From Breoghania sp. (lineage in GTDB: Bacteria; Pseudomonadota; Alphaproteobacteria; Rhizobiales; Stappiaceae), in assembly GCF_030066895.1 (NCBI RefSeq), contig NZ_JASJAV010000006.1, positions 1 through 56,249 of the forward strand: a DNA stretch of 56,249 nt. Reading direction: 5' to 3'. Under the pieces are notes generated by a model. It made no database searches and had not been told where the DNA came from. It saw nothing but the letters and a program-made list of their open reading frames with translations. Position 1 is the stretch's first letter. The number at the start of each line of letters is the position of its first letter. Below, piece by piece: positions 9,895 to 20,264 of the stretch. The translations under genes and the position numbers were made by a program.

Positions 9895-11424
9895 GCGATG
9901 CCCCCGTCCTGCGTCTGTCCGACATCTCCAAGCGTTTCGGCGACACGGTCGCCAACGATGCGATTTCCATCGACCTTGCGCGTGGCGAGGTGCTGGCGCT
10001 TCTGGGCGAGAACGGCGCCGCGGCAAGACCACACTGATGTCGATCCTGTTCGGCCACTACACGCCGGATACGGGCTCGGTGGAGGTGGAAGGCCGCAAGC
10101 TCACGCCGGGCCGCCCGCGTGCGGCCATCGATGCGGGCGTCGGCATGGTTCACCAGCATTTCTCGCGGGCGCCGAACCTGACGGTTCTGGAAAACGTCAT
10201 GACCGGAACCCAGAGCCTGTGGAAGCCGAAATCCGATACAGGCACGGCGCGGCGCAAGCTTGCAGAGATTTCCGAACGCTTCGGCCTGGCGATCGATCCG
10301 GACGCGCGGCTCAGCGATCTGTCGGTCGGCGAGCAGCAGCGCGTGGAAATCCTGAAGGCGCTCTACAACGATGCGCATATCCTGATCCTCGATGAGCCCA
10401 CCGCCGTTCTGACCAATGCGGAGGCCGAACGGCTTTTCACAACGTTGCGTGAAATGGCGCGGCAGGGCCTGTCGCTGATCTTCATCTCGCACAAGCTGCA
10501 TGAGGTTCTGGCGGCAGCCGACCGGGTGGTGGTGCCGCGCGGCGGCAAGGCCGTCGCCGAACGTCAGGCGAGCGAGACCATCAAGTCGGAACTGACGGAC
10601 TGATGGTCGGTCATCAGGTCGCGTGGCCCAAGCGCGAGGCGGGCAAGACCGGCGACGTGGTTCTGGAGGCCATCGGCGCATCGCTGGTGAAAGACGAGGT
10701 CACACGGCTTTCCGATCTCAATTTCAAGATCCGGGCGGGCGAGACGCTCGGCATCATCGGGGTTTCGGGCAACGGGCAGGCGCAGCTCGCCCATCTCGTT
10801 TCCGGTCTCTCGCAGGCGAGCTCCGGCGAACTGCGATTGTTCGACGAACCGATCGCCGACGGCGTGGAAGCGCTGATGAAGGCGGGCGTCGGCCGCATTC
10901 CCGAAGACCGCAACGCGGAAGGCGCCATCGGCGAGATGACACTTTGGGAAAACGCCATTCTGGATCGGGTACGTTCACCGCGCTTTTCGCGCAACGGCTT
11001 CGTTGACCACGCAGCCGCCCGTGCCTTCGCCTCCATCATCATCGAGTAATTCGACGTGCGCGGCGGAGCGCCGGACCGGCGCACGCGGCTTCTCTCGGGC
11101 GGCAACATGCAGAAGCTCATTCTGGGGCGGAACCTGCACGACGAGCCGAAGCTACTGATCGCCGCGCAGCCGACGCACAGGCTCGACGAGGGCGCGATTG
11201 CCGCCGTTCACACGCGCATTCTGGAAGCCCGCGCCCACGGGACCGCGGTGCTGCTGATATCCGAGGATCTGGACGAAGTGCTGAGCCTGGCCGACCGTAT
11301 CCGCGCCATCGTCAAGGGACGATTGTCCCCGCCGCTTGCAGCCGAAGGGGCCGATGCCAAGAAACTCGGGCTCATGATGGCGGGCGACTGGGGTCTTGCG
11401 CAGGAAGAAGCTCATGCGTCTTGA
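9891..11424 (+). pseudogene. BMP-type ABC transporter ATPase with two nucleotide-binding domains, disrupted
   Basis: Fused double-ATPase like NupA/YufO, energising nucleoside-type import. Domain 1 (about residues 5-230) has GENGAGKTT, VHQHF and LSVGEQQRVEI; domain 2 (about 265-500) has GVSGNGQ, LLSGGNMQK and LLIAAQPT. Three lesions: a two-base insertion in the Walker A coding sequence near 10019, a one-base deletion near 10600 between the domains, and an in-frame TAA at 11047-11049 where a Glu codon is expected (IIE-x-FDVR). The domain 2 Walker B region reads PTHRLDEGAI where the family has PTRGLDVGAI. Overlaps the amidase stop by four bases; its own stop overlaps the permease start. Confidence 0.85.
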
Positions 11425-12451
11425 ACGCCGCACTCACCATCCCTTCGCCCTCGCCGATCATCGCGATCGTCGCCGCGCTGGCAATCTCCGACATCCTGAT
11501 CGCGGCCGCAGGCGCGCTCATTCTGGAAGCCTATTACCAGATCTCCATCGGCTCCTTCGGCTCCCGTCTGGCGATCACCGAAACGCTGACACGGGCAACC
11601 CCGCTGATCTTCACTGGGCTTGCCGCCGCCGTCGCCTTCCGCGCGCAGGTGTGGAACATCGGCGCCGAAAGTCAGTTCTTCATCGGAGCGATCGCGGTCG
11701 CGGCCTTCGGGGCGCAGGCGACCGCCGGTCTGCCGCCCGCATTCACCATTCCGCTCCTAATGCTAATCGGGGCGATCGCGGGCATGATCGGCTGCTTCTT
11801 CCGCTGGGCCTGAGGCTCGAGTTCGGCGTCGACGAGGTGGTGACGACCCTGCTCCTCAATTTCGTCGCGGTGCTGTTCGTCTCCATGATGATCGAGGGCC
11901 CGCTGAAGGATTCGCTCGCCTTCGGTTGGCCGCAATCGCTGCCGGTTGCCGACAATGCGGTGCTGCCCAAGCTGGTGGAGCGCTCGCGGCTTCATATCGG
12001 GCTGATCGTCGCCATCGCGATTGCAGTGGTCGTTCATCTCGTTCACGCACGCACGGTCTTCGGCATGCAGTCGAAGGCGGCGGGGCTCAATCCCAAGGCC
12101 GCGAAGTTCGCCGGCGTGCCGCTTGCCTCCACGCTGATCAAGGTCGCCTGCCTTTTCGGCGGATTGGCAGGGCTTGCCGGTGCGGTGGAGGTGATGGGGG
12201 TGAAGGGCTATGTCACCACCGACCTTTCGCCCGGCTTCGGCTATTCCGGCATCATCGTCGCCATGCTCGCCAACCTTCACCCCATCGGCGTCATCGCGGC
12301 GGCCGTGTTTACCGCCGCCACGTTCGTCGGGGCAGACGGCATGAGCCGGGCCATCGGCATTCCGACCTACATCGCGGACGTGACCGTCGCGCTATCCCTG
12401 CTGACCATGCTGGTCGCCCTTTTCTTCACGCAGTACAGGATCGTTAAGTGA
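11414..12451 (+). pseudogene. BMP-type ABC transporter permease 1, frameshifted
   Basis: Branched-chain-amino-acid-permease fold membrane protein (NupB/YufP-like). The ATG at 11414 (MRLERRT) lies inside the end of the ATPase gene. A one-base insertion near 11440 shifts into IIAIVAALAISDILIAAAG, and a second shift near 11795 passes into LRLEFGVDEVVTTLLLNF. From there the frame is open to the TGA at 12449-12451. Several hydrophobic segments and the VWNIGAESQFFIGA motif support the assignment. The stop shares its last base with the ATG of the second permease, so the two are translationally coupled. Confidence 0.83.
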
Positions 12452-13380
12452 TGGAGATCCTCGACATCTTCGCCTCCGCCGGTCTGTGGGCCGCCGTGCT
12501 GCGTATCGCCACACCGCTGATCTTCGGCACGCTGGGCGCGCTGATGTGCGAACGCTCCGGCGTGCTCAATCTCGGCATCGAGGGCGTCACGACCTTCAGC
12601 GCGATGATCGGCTGGCTCGCCGTCTTCAAGGGGACGGATCTGTGGACGGGGCTGCGGGTCGCGGCACTTGCCGGTGCTGCCTTCGGCTTCCTGCATGCAG
12701 CCCTCACCGTGACGCTCGACCTCTCCCAGCATGTAACCGGGCTCGGCATCACGCTGTTTGCCAGTTCGCTCAGTTATTTCCTGTTCCGGCTGATCGTGCC
12801 GGCCGCGGGCACGCCGCCGACCATCGTCCCCTTCCAGCCGATCCACATTCCGGGACTGTCCAACCTGCCCTTCATCGGGCCTGCGCTTTTTGCGCAGACG
12901 GCGCCGGCCTATCTCGCCATCGTGCTCGGCTACGTGCTGTTCTTCACCTCGCTGGGGCTGGCGATACGGATAACGGCAGAGAACCCGCACGCAGCGGAGG
13001 CGCAGGGCGTCAACCCGATCACGGTGCGCTACGGCGCGATCAGGGCGGGCAGCGTGCTGATGGGCGTGGGCGGCGCGTTCCTGACGCTGTCTGCCTTCAA
13101 CTCGTTCTTTCCCACCATGGTGCAGGGACGCGGCTGGGTGTGCATTGCGTTGGTCGTCTTCTCCTCCTGGCGCCCGAACCGTGCGCTTCTGGGCGCGCTG
13201 CTGTTTGCGCTGTTCGACGCCTATCAGCTCCGGCTGCAGACGGTGGTCGGCAAGGCCGTGCCCTATCAGCTCTTCCTGATGGTGCCCTACATCATGTCGA
13301 TCGTGGCACTCGCCGTGATGGCGCGGCGTGCACGGGTGCCTCAGGCTTTGATACGGGCCTATCGGCGCGGAAAGCAGTAG
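12451..13380 (+). CDS. BMP-type ABC transporter permease 2
   Basis: Intact inner-membrane permease of about 309 residues (NupC/YufQ-like) with many hydrophobic helices. The N-terminal region TPLIFGTLGALMCERSGVLN followed by GIEG is the hallmark of this subfamily. It pairs with permease 1 and the double ATPase to import nucleosides or related compounds. The ATG at 12451 overlaps the preceding stop; a GTG three bases earlier is also in frame but less likely. Only component of this importer without a lesion. The operon ends here, followed by a palindromic repeat. Confidence 0.87.
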   Translation: MEILDIFASAGLWAAVLRIATPLIFGTLGALMCERSGVLNLGIEGVTTFSAMIGWLAVFKGTDLWTGLRVAALAGAAFGFLHAALTVTLDLSQHVTGLGITLFASSLSYFLFRLIVPAAGTPPTIVPFQPIHIPGLSNLPFIGPALFAQTAPAYLAIVLGYVLFFTSLGLAIRITAENPHAAEAQGVNPITVRYGAIRAGSVLMGVGGAFLTLSAFNSFFPTMVQGRGWVCIALVVFSSWRPNRALLGALLFALFDAYQLRLQTVVGKAVPYQLFLMVPYIMSIVALAVMARRARVPQALIRAYRRGKQ

Positions 13381-13404
13381 GGAAGCGACTTCGCACCAGT
13401 CTCT

Positions 13405-13505
13405 CCGTCGTCATCACCCGGCGCAGTCCGGGTGATCCACAGGATGCTCCACATCTGCGGGAACCCGTATTGGATTGCCCGGACAAAGCCGGGCAATGAC
13501 GACGG
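13405..13505. repeat. Mosaic intergenic palindromic element
   Basis: Outer arms CCGTCGTCAT (13405-13414) and ATGACGACGG (13496-13505) are exact inverted repeats. Inside are two smaller hairpins, TCACCCGG/CCGGGTGA with loop CGCAGT and ATTGCCCGG/CCGGGCAAT with loop ACAAAG. The design resembles the dispersed extragenic palindromes of alphaproteobacteria. It sits between two convergent genes and can act as a bidirectional transcript end. Part of the same motif recurs at 21661-21706. Confidence 0.7.
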
Positions 13506-13529
13506 GGAAATGGGAAACTAGCGGCTCCT

Positions 13530-14250
13530 TCAAGGAGCCAGAGCCGCCTTCAGCGAGGCGGCCTCTGCGGGCTGTTCACGCAGGTTCAGCCCCAAGCGCA
13601 GATCGATGATGTGGCTCAGCATGATCTCTTCCGCCGCCGTCCCATCGCCACTGGCCAGCGCCTCGATCAGCGCATGGTTGGAGTGGCTTTCGCAGGCCGT
13701 GTCCGCCCGCTTCCAGTAAACCGCGATGATCAGCGACGAGCGCGCGATCAGCGCCCGCACCATGCGGGCAAACAGATGCTGGTCGGCGATATCCGCGATG
13801 TCGATATAGAAGAGGCCGGAGAGATAGAGCGCCTTACCCCATGTCCCCGGCATCGATCGCCGCGTGTTCCGCCTCGATATGGGCATGCAGCCGCTCGATA
13901 TCGGCGGTCTCCACCGCCTGGGCCGCCATGCGCGCGACCCTAGGCTCGATCAGCCCGCGCGCTTCGAACACCTCGTTCGCCTCGCGGATGGTGGGGCTTG
14001 AGACGAAGGCGCCGCGATTGCGCTCGATGGCGGCGAGATCGGAATGAGCGAGCGCCTGCAAGGCCGTTCGCGCGACGGTACGGCTGGCGCCGTAGATCTC
14101 GCCGACCTCGTCCTCCGACAGATTCACCCCCGGGGGCAGACGATGCTCCAGAACGGCCTTCTGCAGCGCCAGGGCAATATCAAGGGCACGACCGGACGGT
14201 AGCGAAAAGATCTGATCGAACCCGCCTCCGGACCGTGGCTCGACGGGCAT
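13530..14250 (-). pseudogene. GntR-family (FCD) transcriptional regulator, frameshifted
   Basis: N-terminal winged helix-turn-helix (LPPGVNLSEDEVGEIYGASR, then TVARTALQAL) and a C-terminal FCD ligand domain (RGLIEPRVARMAAQA, ALASGDGTAAEEIMLSHI). Start taken at the ATG on 14248-14250; the frame also opens with a TTG two codons upstream. A one-base change near 13845 causes a premature stop after AIDAGDMG; the FCD domain continues in another frame to 13530. The gene is divergent from the polyamine-type ABC importer at 14502 and is likely its regulator. Confidence 0.83.
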
Positions 14251-14501
14251 GACCAATCGATGTCCACCTCTTCAGTTCGTTACCCCGCCATAGGTAGCGG
14301 AATGACGAGACATCGGCAATTCAAAATCATATACAATAATTTATGAAATCGTATGCGATATGATTATTTTTTGCGCACGATTGCCTCTCGGATAGAAACA
14401 CGGAATTTTCAAGTATTTATTTTCAATGGGTTAGCTAGTTTTTCGCCTTGGCACATCGATTGCTTTGTCATTGTTTGATATGACATGTAGTATGGGTGCC
14501 C
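14251..14501. promoter_or_regulatory. AT-rich divergent control region between GntR gene and ABC operon
   Basis: This 251-bp spacer is strikingly A+T rich compared with its surroundings, especially 14320-14480. It contains the near-palindromic strings ATCATATACAATAATT and ATCGTATGCGATATGATT, plausible FCD-type GntR operators (consensus TnGTnnnACnA). No gene is seen. The exact promoters cannot be assigned. Confidence 0.4.
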
Positions 14502-15483
14502 ATGACCAAGCCGGCCGAGCTTGAGCTGATTGCCACGACGAAGCGCTACGGCACGACACTGGCCGTCGACGCCATCAACTATTGCTTTCCCGCCGGCAGC
14601 TATTCCTGCCTTCTCGGACCTTCGGGGTGCGGCAAGTCCTCCACGCTCAGAATGATCGCCGGACACGAGACGGTGAGCGACGGCAACATAGTGCTCGGCG
14701 GACGCAATGTCACCGAACCTACCGCCGGCTGCGCGCGGAACGGCGATGATGTTCCAGAACTACGCCCTCTTCCCCCATCTCAAGGTCGCCGACAACGTCG
14801 CCTTCAGCCTGCGCATGAAGGGCGTCGACAAGACAACGCGGCTGAAAAAGGCGCACGAGCTGCTCGACCTCGTCGACATGGGCGACTACGGTGAGCGCTT
14901 TCCCAACCAGCTCTCCGGCGGCCAGCAGCAGCGCGTGGCATTGGCGCGCGCGCTCATCACCGAACCTTCCGTCCTGCTCCTCGACGAGCCGCTCTCGGCA
15001 CTCGCCCCCTTCCTGCGTATCCGCATGCGGCTGGAACTGAAGCGGCTGCAGCGCGAACTCGGCATCTCCTTCATTCACGTCACCCACTCCCAGGACGAGG
15101 CGCTGGCCGACAACATCATCGTCATGAACGGCGGCAAGATCGAACAGGAGGGTAGCGCGCGCGAGGTCTTCGATTCTCCGCGCACCGAGTTCATCGCCCG
15201 CTTCATCGGCGGGCACAATGTGGTCGACGGCGAGGCAGGACAGGTTGCGGTTCGCGCGGACAAGGTGACGGTCGCACGCCAGAGCACGCCCGCCGGTCTG
15301 ACGGCGAGGGTCAGCGAAATCGAATATCTGGGCTCGCTGGTGAACCTGACGCTCGATGCGGGCGAGGCAGGCAGCTTGACCGCCGCCATTCCCGACGCCA
15401 CCTTCTTCCAGAACCCGATCGAAATCGGCGAGACGGTCTCCGTCAGCTGGAAACCGGAAGACGCGCACAGGCTCGTCGCCTGA
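14502..15483 (+). pseudogene. Polyamine/Fe-type ABC transporter ATPase (PotA-like), frameshifted
   Basis: ABC ATPase with Walker A GPSGCGKSS, Q-loop FQNYALFPH, signature [15 protein letters not shown], Walker [12 protein letters not shown] and a C-terminal TOBE domain. A one-base A insertion near 14713 (after GGRNVT) breaks the frame before [11 protein letters not shown]. The D-loop reads SALAPFLR where nearly all relatives have SALDPFLR, near residue 167, and two residues are missing after SQDEAL. The ATG at 14502 is preferred over the GTG at 14496. It opens an operon with a Tat-type binding protein, two permeases and a racemase. Confidence 0.84.
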
Positions 15484-15603
15484 TCCACTTATCTGAAACC
15501 GGCAAAGACCGGTCAGGACCCGAAGATCGGGTCACCTCAAACACCCCTGACACACCCGAAACACAACGGGGACACCTCCGGAAGAGGAATAGGAGTAGCA
15601 GAC

Positions 15604-16900
15604 ATGACCACCCCCAAGGGTTTAAAGACGGTCAGCCGCAGAAACGTGCTCAAGGGCGGCGGCGCTCTGGCGGGCGCTGCCGTCGGCTCAGGTGCGATCA
15701 CCGGGTTTCCGACCATCTGGGCGCAGAACATCAAGAACGTGACGCTTCGCCAGTTCGGCACCGGCGTGTCCAACATCAACGAGGTCGCCCAGACGGTGAA
15801 GGAAGACCTCGGCTTCACGCTGGAAATGACCGCGCTTGATTCCGACAGTGTGACCCAGCACGCCGCCACCCAGCCGAAATCCTTCGACATCGCCGACATC
15901 GAATACTGGATCTGCAAGAAGATCTGGGGTGCGGGCAACCTGCAGGCGATGGATACGACCAAGATCAAGAATTACGACGAGATCGTCGGCATCTTCAGAA
16001 GCGGCAAGTTGACGCCGGAATCGGAGATCGCGCAGGGCACGGCCCCGCACACGGTCGGCTTCCGTCAACAGCCCGGACAGCAAGTCCTTCGCCAAGGGCG
16101 AAACCCAGTGGATGACGCTGAATCCCCACCATCTACAAGGCGGACACGCTGGGCGTCCGTCCCGATATCATCAAGCATCCGATCAAGAACTGGTCGGAAC
16201 TACTGAACCCGGAATTCAAGGGCAAGGCCTCGATCCTCGACATCTCCGCCATCGGCATCATGGATGCGGCGATGGTGTGCGAATCCATGGGCGAGATCAC
16301 CTATGGCGACAAGGGCAACATGACCCGAGACGAGATCGACAAGACCATGGCCGTTCTCACCGAGGCAAAGAAGGCCGGTCAGTTCCGCGCCTTCTGGAAG
16401 ACCTTCGACGAGAGCGTCAACCTGATGGCGTCGGGCGAGGTCGTGATCCAGTCCATGTGGTCGCCTGCGGTCACCGCTGTCAAGACCAAGGGCATCCCGT
16501 GCGTGTTCCAGCCGCTTGAAGAAGGTTACCGCATCTGGGGCGGCGGCATCGGGCTTTCCAAGAACCTCTCCGGCCTCGAACTGGATGCCGCCTACGAGTA
16601 CATCAACTGGGTATCTCGACGACTGGGCCGGCGGCTTCCTGATGCGTCAGGGCTACTATTCGGCCGTGCCTTCGACGTCCAAGGAGTTCATGAGCGAGAA
16701 CGAATGGAGCTACTGGTTCGAGGGCAAGCCCGCCACCGACACCATCACCAACCCCTACGGCGAACCCCATGGCCAAGGCGGGCGAGACCCGCGATGGCGG
16801 CTCCTTCTACGAGCGTATGGGCCACGTCGCATACTGGAACGCCGTCATGGACGAAAACCAGTACATGGTTCGCAAGTGGAACGAGTTCATCGCGGCCTGA
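15604..16900 (+). pseudogene. Polyamine/Fe-type ABC extracellular solute-binding protein, four frameshifts
   Basis: Begins with a twin-arginine signal (SRRNVLKGGGALAGAAVG), followed by a type 2 solute-binding fold typical of PotD-like and opine/polyamine-type proteins. Four single-base insertions break it near 16065, 16118, 16610 and 16768, each apparently repeating a neighbouring base. Removing them restores one continuous reading (VRPDIIKHPIKNW, WKTFDESVNLMASGE, GYYSAVPSTSKEFM, YWNAVMDENQYMV) of about 430 residues ending at the TGA on 16898-16900. Ligand unknown; polyamines, opines or amino acid derivatives are all possible. Confidence 0.84.
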
Positions 16901-16944
16901 TCACTTCCTCCCGATCAGTTCCACGGTGACAACCGTTCTCTCCT

Positions 16945-16975
16945 GCCTGCCCGGAGACTTCCCATCCGGGCAGGC
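16945..16975 (+). other. Perfect intercistronic hairpin between binding protein and permease genes
   Basis: Eleven-base arms GCCTGCCCGGA and TCCGGGCAGGC around loop GACTTCCCA, with no following T-run. Hairpins at this place in importer operons usually protect the binding-protein mRNA and lower permease expression. That role is inferred from position. Confidence 0.6.
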
Positions 16976-17010
16976 CCCCATTTGCAAATCGCCGGAACGG
17001 CTTCATCGCC

Positions 17011-17881
17011 ATGTCGAAACGCGATCCCATCACGCGCGCCGAAAGGATCAGCTGGCTGCTGGTCACGCCGATCACGGCGGTGCTCGGCTTCTTTCTGGTG
17101 TTGCCGATCCTGACCATCGTCGTCGTTAGCTTCTGGAGCTACAACGAGTGGTCCTTCTATCCCGACTTCAATCTTGAGAACTTACACCTATCACCTGACC
17201 TCGGCGGTGACCTGGGCGACCTATCTCAAGACCTTCAAGTACATGATCCTGGTGTGGGCCTTCTGCACTGCGATTGGCTTCACGGTGGCCTATTTCCTGG
17301 CCTTCCACGTGCACACGCTGACGGCGCAGGTCGCGCTGTTTCTGCTGTGCACGACCCCGTTCTGGACCTCCAACATCATCCGCATGATCTCGTGGATCCC
17401 GTTTCTCGGGCGCAACGGCATCGCCAACTCCACCCTGATCAACCTCGGCATCGTCGACAAGCCGTTGGAATATATTCTCTATTCTGATTTCGCCGTCGTG
17501 CTGGCCTTCGTCCATCTCTATGCGCTGTTCATGGTGGTGCCGATCTTCAACACCATGATGCGCATCGACAAGTCGCTGATCGAGGCGGCGCGCGATGCGG
17601 GCGCCAGCGGCTTTCAGATCCTGCGCCACGTGATCATTCCGCTCGCCAAACCCGGCATCATGATCGGCTCGATCTTCGTCGTCACGCTGGTGATGGGCGA
17701 CTTCATCATCGTGCACCACATGTCGGGCGGCCAGTCGGCCTCGGTGGGGCGGCTCATCTCCAACGAAATCAGCCTGCTGCAATACCCGGCAGCCGCCGCA
17801 AGCTCGGTCGTGCTGCTGTGCACGGTGCTCATCATGATTGCGATCATGCTGCGCTTCGTCGATATCCGGAAGGAGCTTTGA
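17011..17881 (+). pseudogene. Polyamine/Fe-type ABC transporter permease 1 (PotB-like), frameshifted
   Basis: Inner-membrane permease with about six hydrophobic segments and the EAA loop EAARDAGASGFQILRHVIIP. A single extra T near 17182 (codons for ENYTYH read as ENLHLS) shifts the frame early, between the first and second membrane segments. Downstream from TYHLTSAVTWATYLK the frame is open to the TGA at 17879-17881. Corrected length about 289 residues, normal for the family. One base separates its stop from the next ATG. Confidence 0.86.
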
Positions 17882-17882
17882 G

Positions 17883-18706
17883 ATGAAACCGCGCTCCAGA
17901 TCCTTCTACGTGCTGGCAGCCTTCTTCGCGCTGTTCGTTCTGTTTCTCTACGGGCCCATCGTCACCATCGGCATCCTGTCCTTCCAAGGGCCGGAGGGTG
18001 GGCTGACCTTCCCGATGCGCGGGGTGTCGCTGCACTGGTTCTACGATCTCTTCCAGCAGCAGGCGGTGGGCGACATCTGGGGCGCGTTCCGCCGCTCCTT
18101 CGCACTGGGGCTGATGGTGATGGTCGTCACCGTCGTCTTCTCGGTGATGGGCGCCTCGCCTTCCGCAATCGCTTCCGCGGCCAGACGGTGCTGTTCTACC
18201 TGATCATTCCCTCCATCCTGGTCTCGCTCGGCGTCGGGCTGATCTTCAACATTCTCGATCTCGACGTGCACTGGGCAACATCCGGTTTCGGCTCGCAGCT
18301 CACCTGGACGCTGCCCTTCGGCCTGCTGATCATGTTCGCGGTCTTCAACCGGTTCGACAAATCCTATGAAGAGGCCGCACGCGATCTTGTAGCGACGCCC
18401 TGGCAGACAGTACGCCACGTGGTATTGCCGATCATCGGACCGATGCTGATCGGCGTCGCCCTCTTCGGCTTCACACTGTCCTATGACGAATTCGCGCGCA
18501 CGCTGCTGACGGCGGGATCCTACAACACCCTGCCGCTGGAAATCTTCGGCATGACGACGAACGTCACCTCGCCAGTGCTCTATGCGCTGGGCACGCTGAC
18601 AACGCTGTTCTCCTTCCTGATCATCGGCATCTTCCTGACGATCGCCGTGGTGCTCAGGGTGCGGCGCGCGCGCCAGGCATCGGATGTCAGTAAGGGAATG
18701 ATGTGA
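17883..18706 (+). pseudogene. Polyamine/Fe-type ABC transporter permease 2 (PotC-like), frameshifted
   Basis: Second permease, about 275 residues when corrected. N-terminal membrane helix FYVLAAFFALFVLFLYGP; EAA loop EEAARDLVATPWQTVRHVVL; conserved SYDEFARTLLT motif. One frameshift near 18155 separates GLMVMVVTVVFSVM from LAFRNRFRGQTVLFYL. The stop at 18704-18706 shares a base with the ATG of the racemase gene, showing one operon. Confidence 0.86.
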
Positions 18707-19375
18707 TGCAGGTTCTCGTCATAAACTCCAGCTCGACCGCGACGATGACGGAGGAAATCGCGGAAGCCGCGCGGCTTGCCGCTAGCCCGCGCATGGCGAT
18801 CACCGCGGTCAATCCGCAAGACGCGCCCCCGGCCATTCAGGGGGCGGCCGATGGAGACGCCGCGCTGCCCGCCCGCCGTCTGCGAGCTGTTTGAACGGAT
18901 GCTGGCGGGGCCGGTGCAGTTCGATGCGGCGATCATCGCCTGTTTCGACAATGTCGGGCTGAAGGTTCTCAAGAAGACAAGCCCGATCCCGATTATCGGT
19001 ATCAGCGAGGCGGCCTTTCACGTCGCCACGCTGCTGGGACCACGCTTTTCCGTGGTCACCACACTCGATGTCTCCATCCCGATCATCGAGGAGAACATCG
19101 CGACATACAGTTTTTCCGACCAATGCGCCCGCGTGCGCGCAGTGGGCGTGCCCGTGCTGACCGTGGGCGGGGCGGATCACGGTGATCCCTGAATCGCGGA
19201 AGAAATCCGACACGCGGCAAAGGAGAACGATTGCCGCTCGATCGTGCTCGGCTGCGCGGCCATGGCGAGCCTTGCGCACACGCTCAGCCACGATATCGGC
19301 GTACCGGTGATCGATGGGGTTGCGGCGGCGGTGAAACTCGTCGAAACGCTGCTGGATCTCACTCCGAAGCACTAG
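18706..19375 (+). pseudogene. Aspartate/glutamate/hydantoin racemase family protein, disrupted
   Basis: Asp/Glu racemase superfamily of the hydantoin-racemase branch: QVLVINSSSTATMTEEI at the N terminus (family INPNSS/T), catalytic Cys in IIACFDNVG, and the second Cys in IVLGCAAMA. The frame breaks at a 4-bp tandem duplication, GCCCGCCC at 18867-18874; dropping one copy restores PAVCELFERML. An in-frame TGA at 19190-19192 lies in DHGDP-x-IAEEI. Its coupling to the importer suggests that the transported compound is a racemisable amino acid derivative or hydantoin. Confidence 0.83.
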
Positions 19376-19463
19376 GACACGCCTCTTCCCGTGACAGTGT
19401 AAAATCCTCTAAGGTCGAGGCCGAACCGGCTCGGGAGAAGCCGGCGGAACCTGGGAGGACTTC

Positions 19464-20226
19464 ATGGATCTTGGCGCACGGCTCAAAGGCCGCCGCATTC
19501 TCATCACCGGTGCCTCGAGCGGGCTCGGGGCTCATTTCGCCCGCCTTTGTGCGGCCAACGGCGCGCGCGCTGCGGTTGCCGCGCGGCGAATGGACCGGCT
19601 GGAAGAGCTGGTCGAGGATCTGCGCGATGCAGGTGCGGCGGAGGCAATCGCGCTGCGGCTCGACGTTTCCGACGAGACATCGGTGCGCAACAGCTCGGCG
19701 ACCGGGACGATGGGCGGGCTGGACACGCTGATCAACAATGCCGGGATGGCGAGCGAGAGCCTGTCGCTTGACCAGACCAGCGAGGATTTCGACCGGGTTC
19801 TCGATGTGAACCTACGCGGCGTCTGGCTGATGGCGACGGAAGCCGCTCGCTACTGGCGCGAAAGCGCGACGCCCGGCGCCATCGTCAACATCGCCTCCGT
19901 GCTCGGCCTCCGCGTCGCCGTCGGCGTGGCGCCTTACGCGATATCCAAGGCCGGGGTCGTCCAGTTGACCAAGTCGCTGGCGCTGGAGCTGACGCGCTTC
20001 AACGCGATCGCGCCGGGCTATTTCGCAACCGAGATCAACGAGGGCTTTTTTCGGCGATCCGCGCGGCGCGGTGATGATGGTGATGATCAAGCGCATTCCC
20101 ATGCGACGTATCGGCGATCTGCCGGAACTCGATGCCCCCTTCGAATTGCTGGCAACCGACGCCTCCTCCTTCATGACAGGAGCCGTCATTCCCGTCGATG
20201 GCGGCCATCTGGTCAGCACGCCCTGA
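19464..20226 (+). pseudogene. Short-chain dehydrogenase/reductase, deletion and frameshift
   Basis: Classical SDR: cofactor motif TGASSGLGAHFA, NNAG, and catalytic YAISK after a Ser in NIASVLG. Between LTRF and NAIAPGYF about four residues usual in the family (GIRV) are missing, an apparent 12-bp deletion. One T too many in a run near 20049 breaks the frame after NEGFF; the corrected C terminus is GDPRGAV then FMTGAVIPVDGGHLVST. Corrected length about 253 residues. It follows the racemase by 88 bp and precedes an acyl-CoA dehydrogenase, consistent with a small catabolic cluster. Confidence 0.84.
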
Positions 20227-20264
20227 TCCCGCACTCCCCGCCTTTTCCTTGAAGGACGATCACG

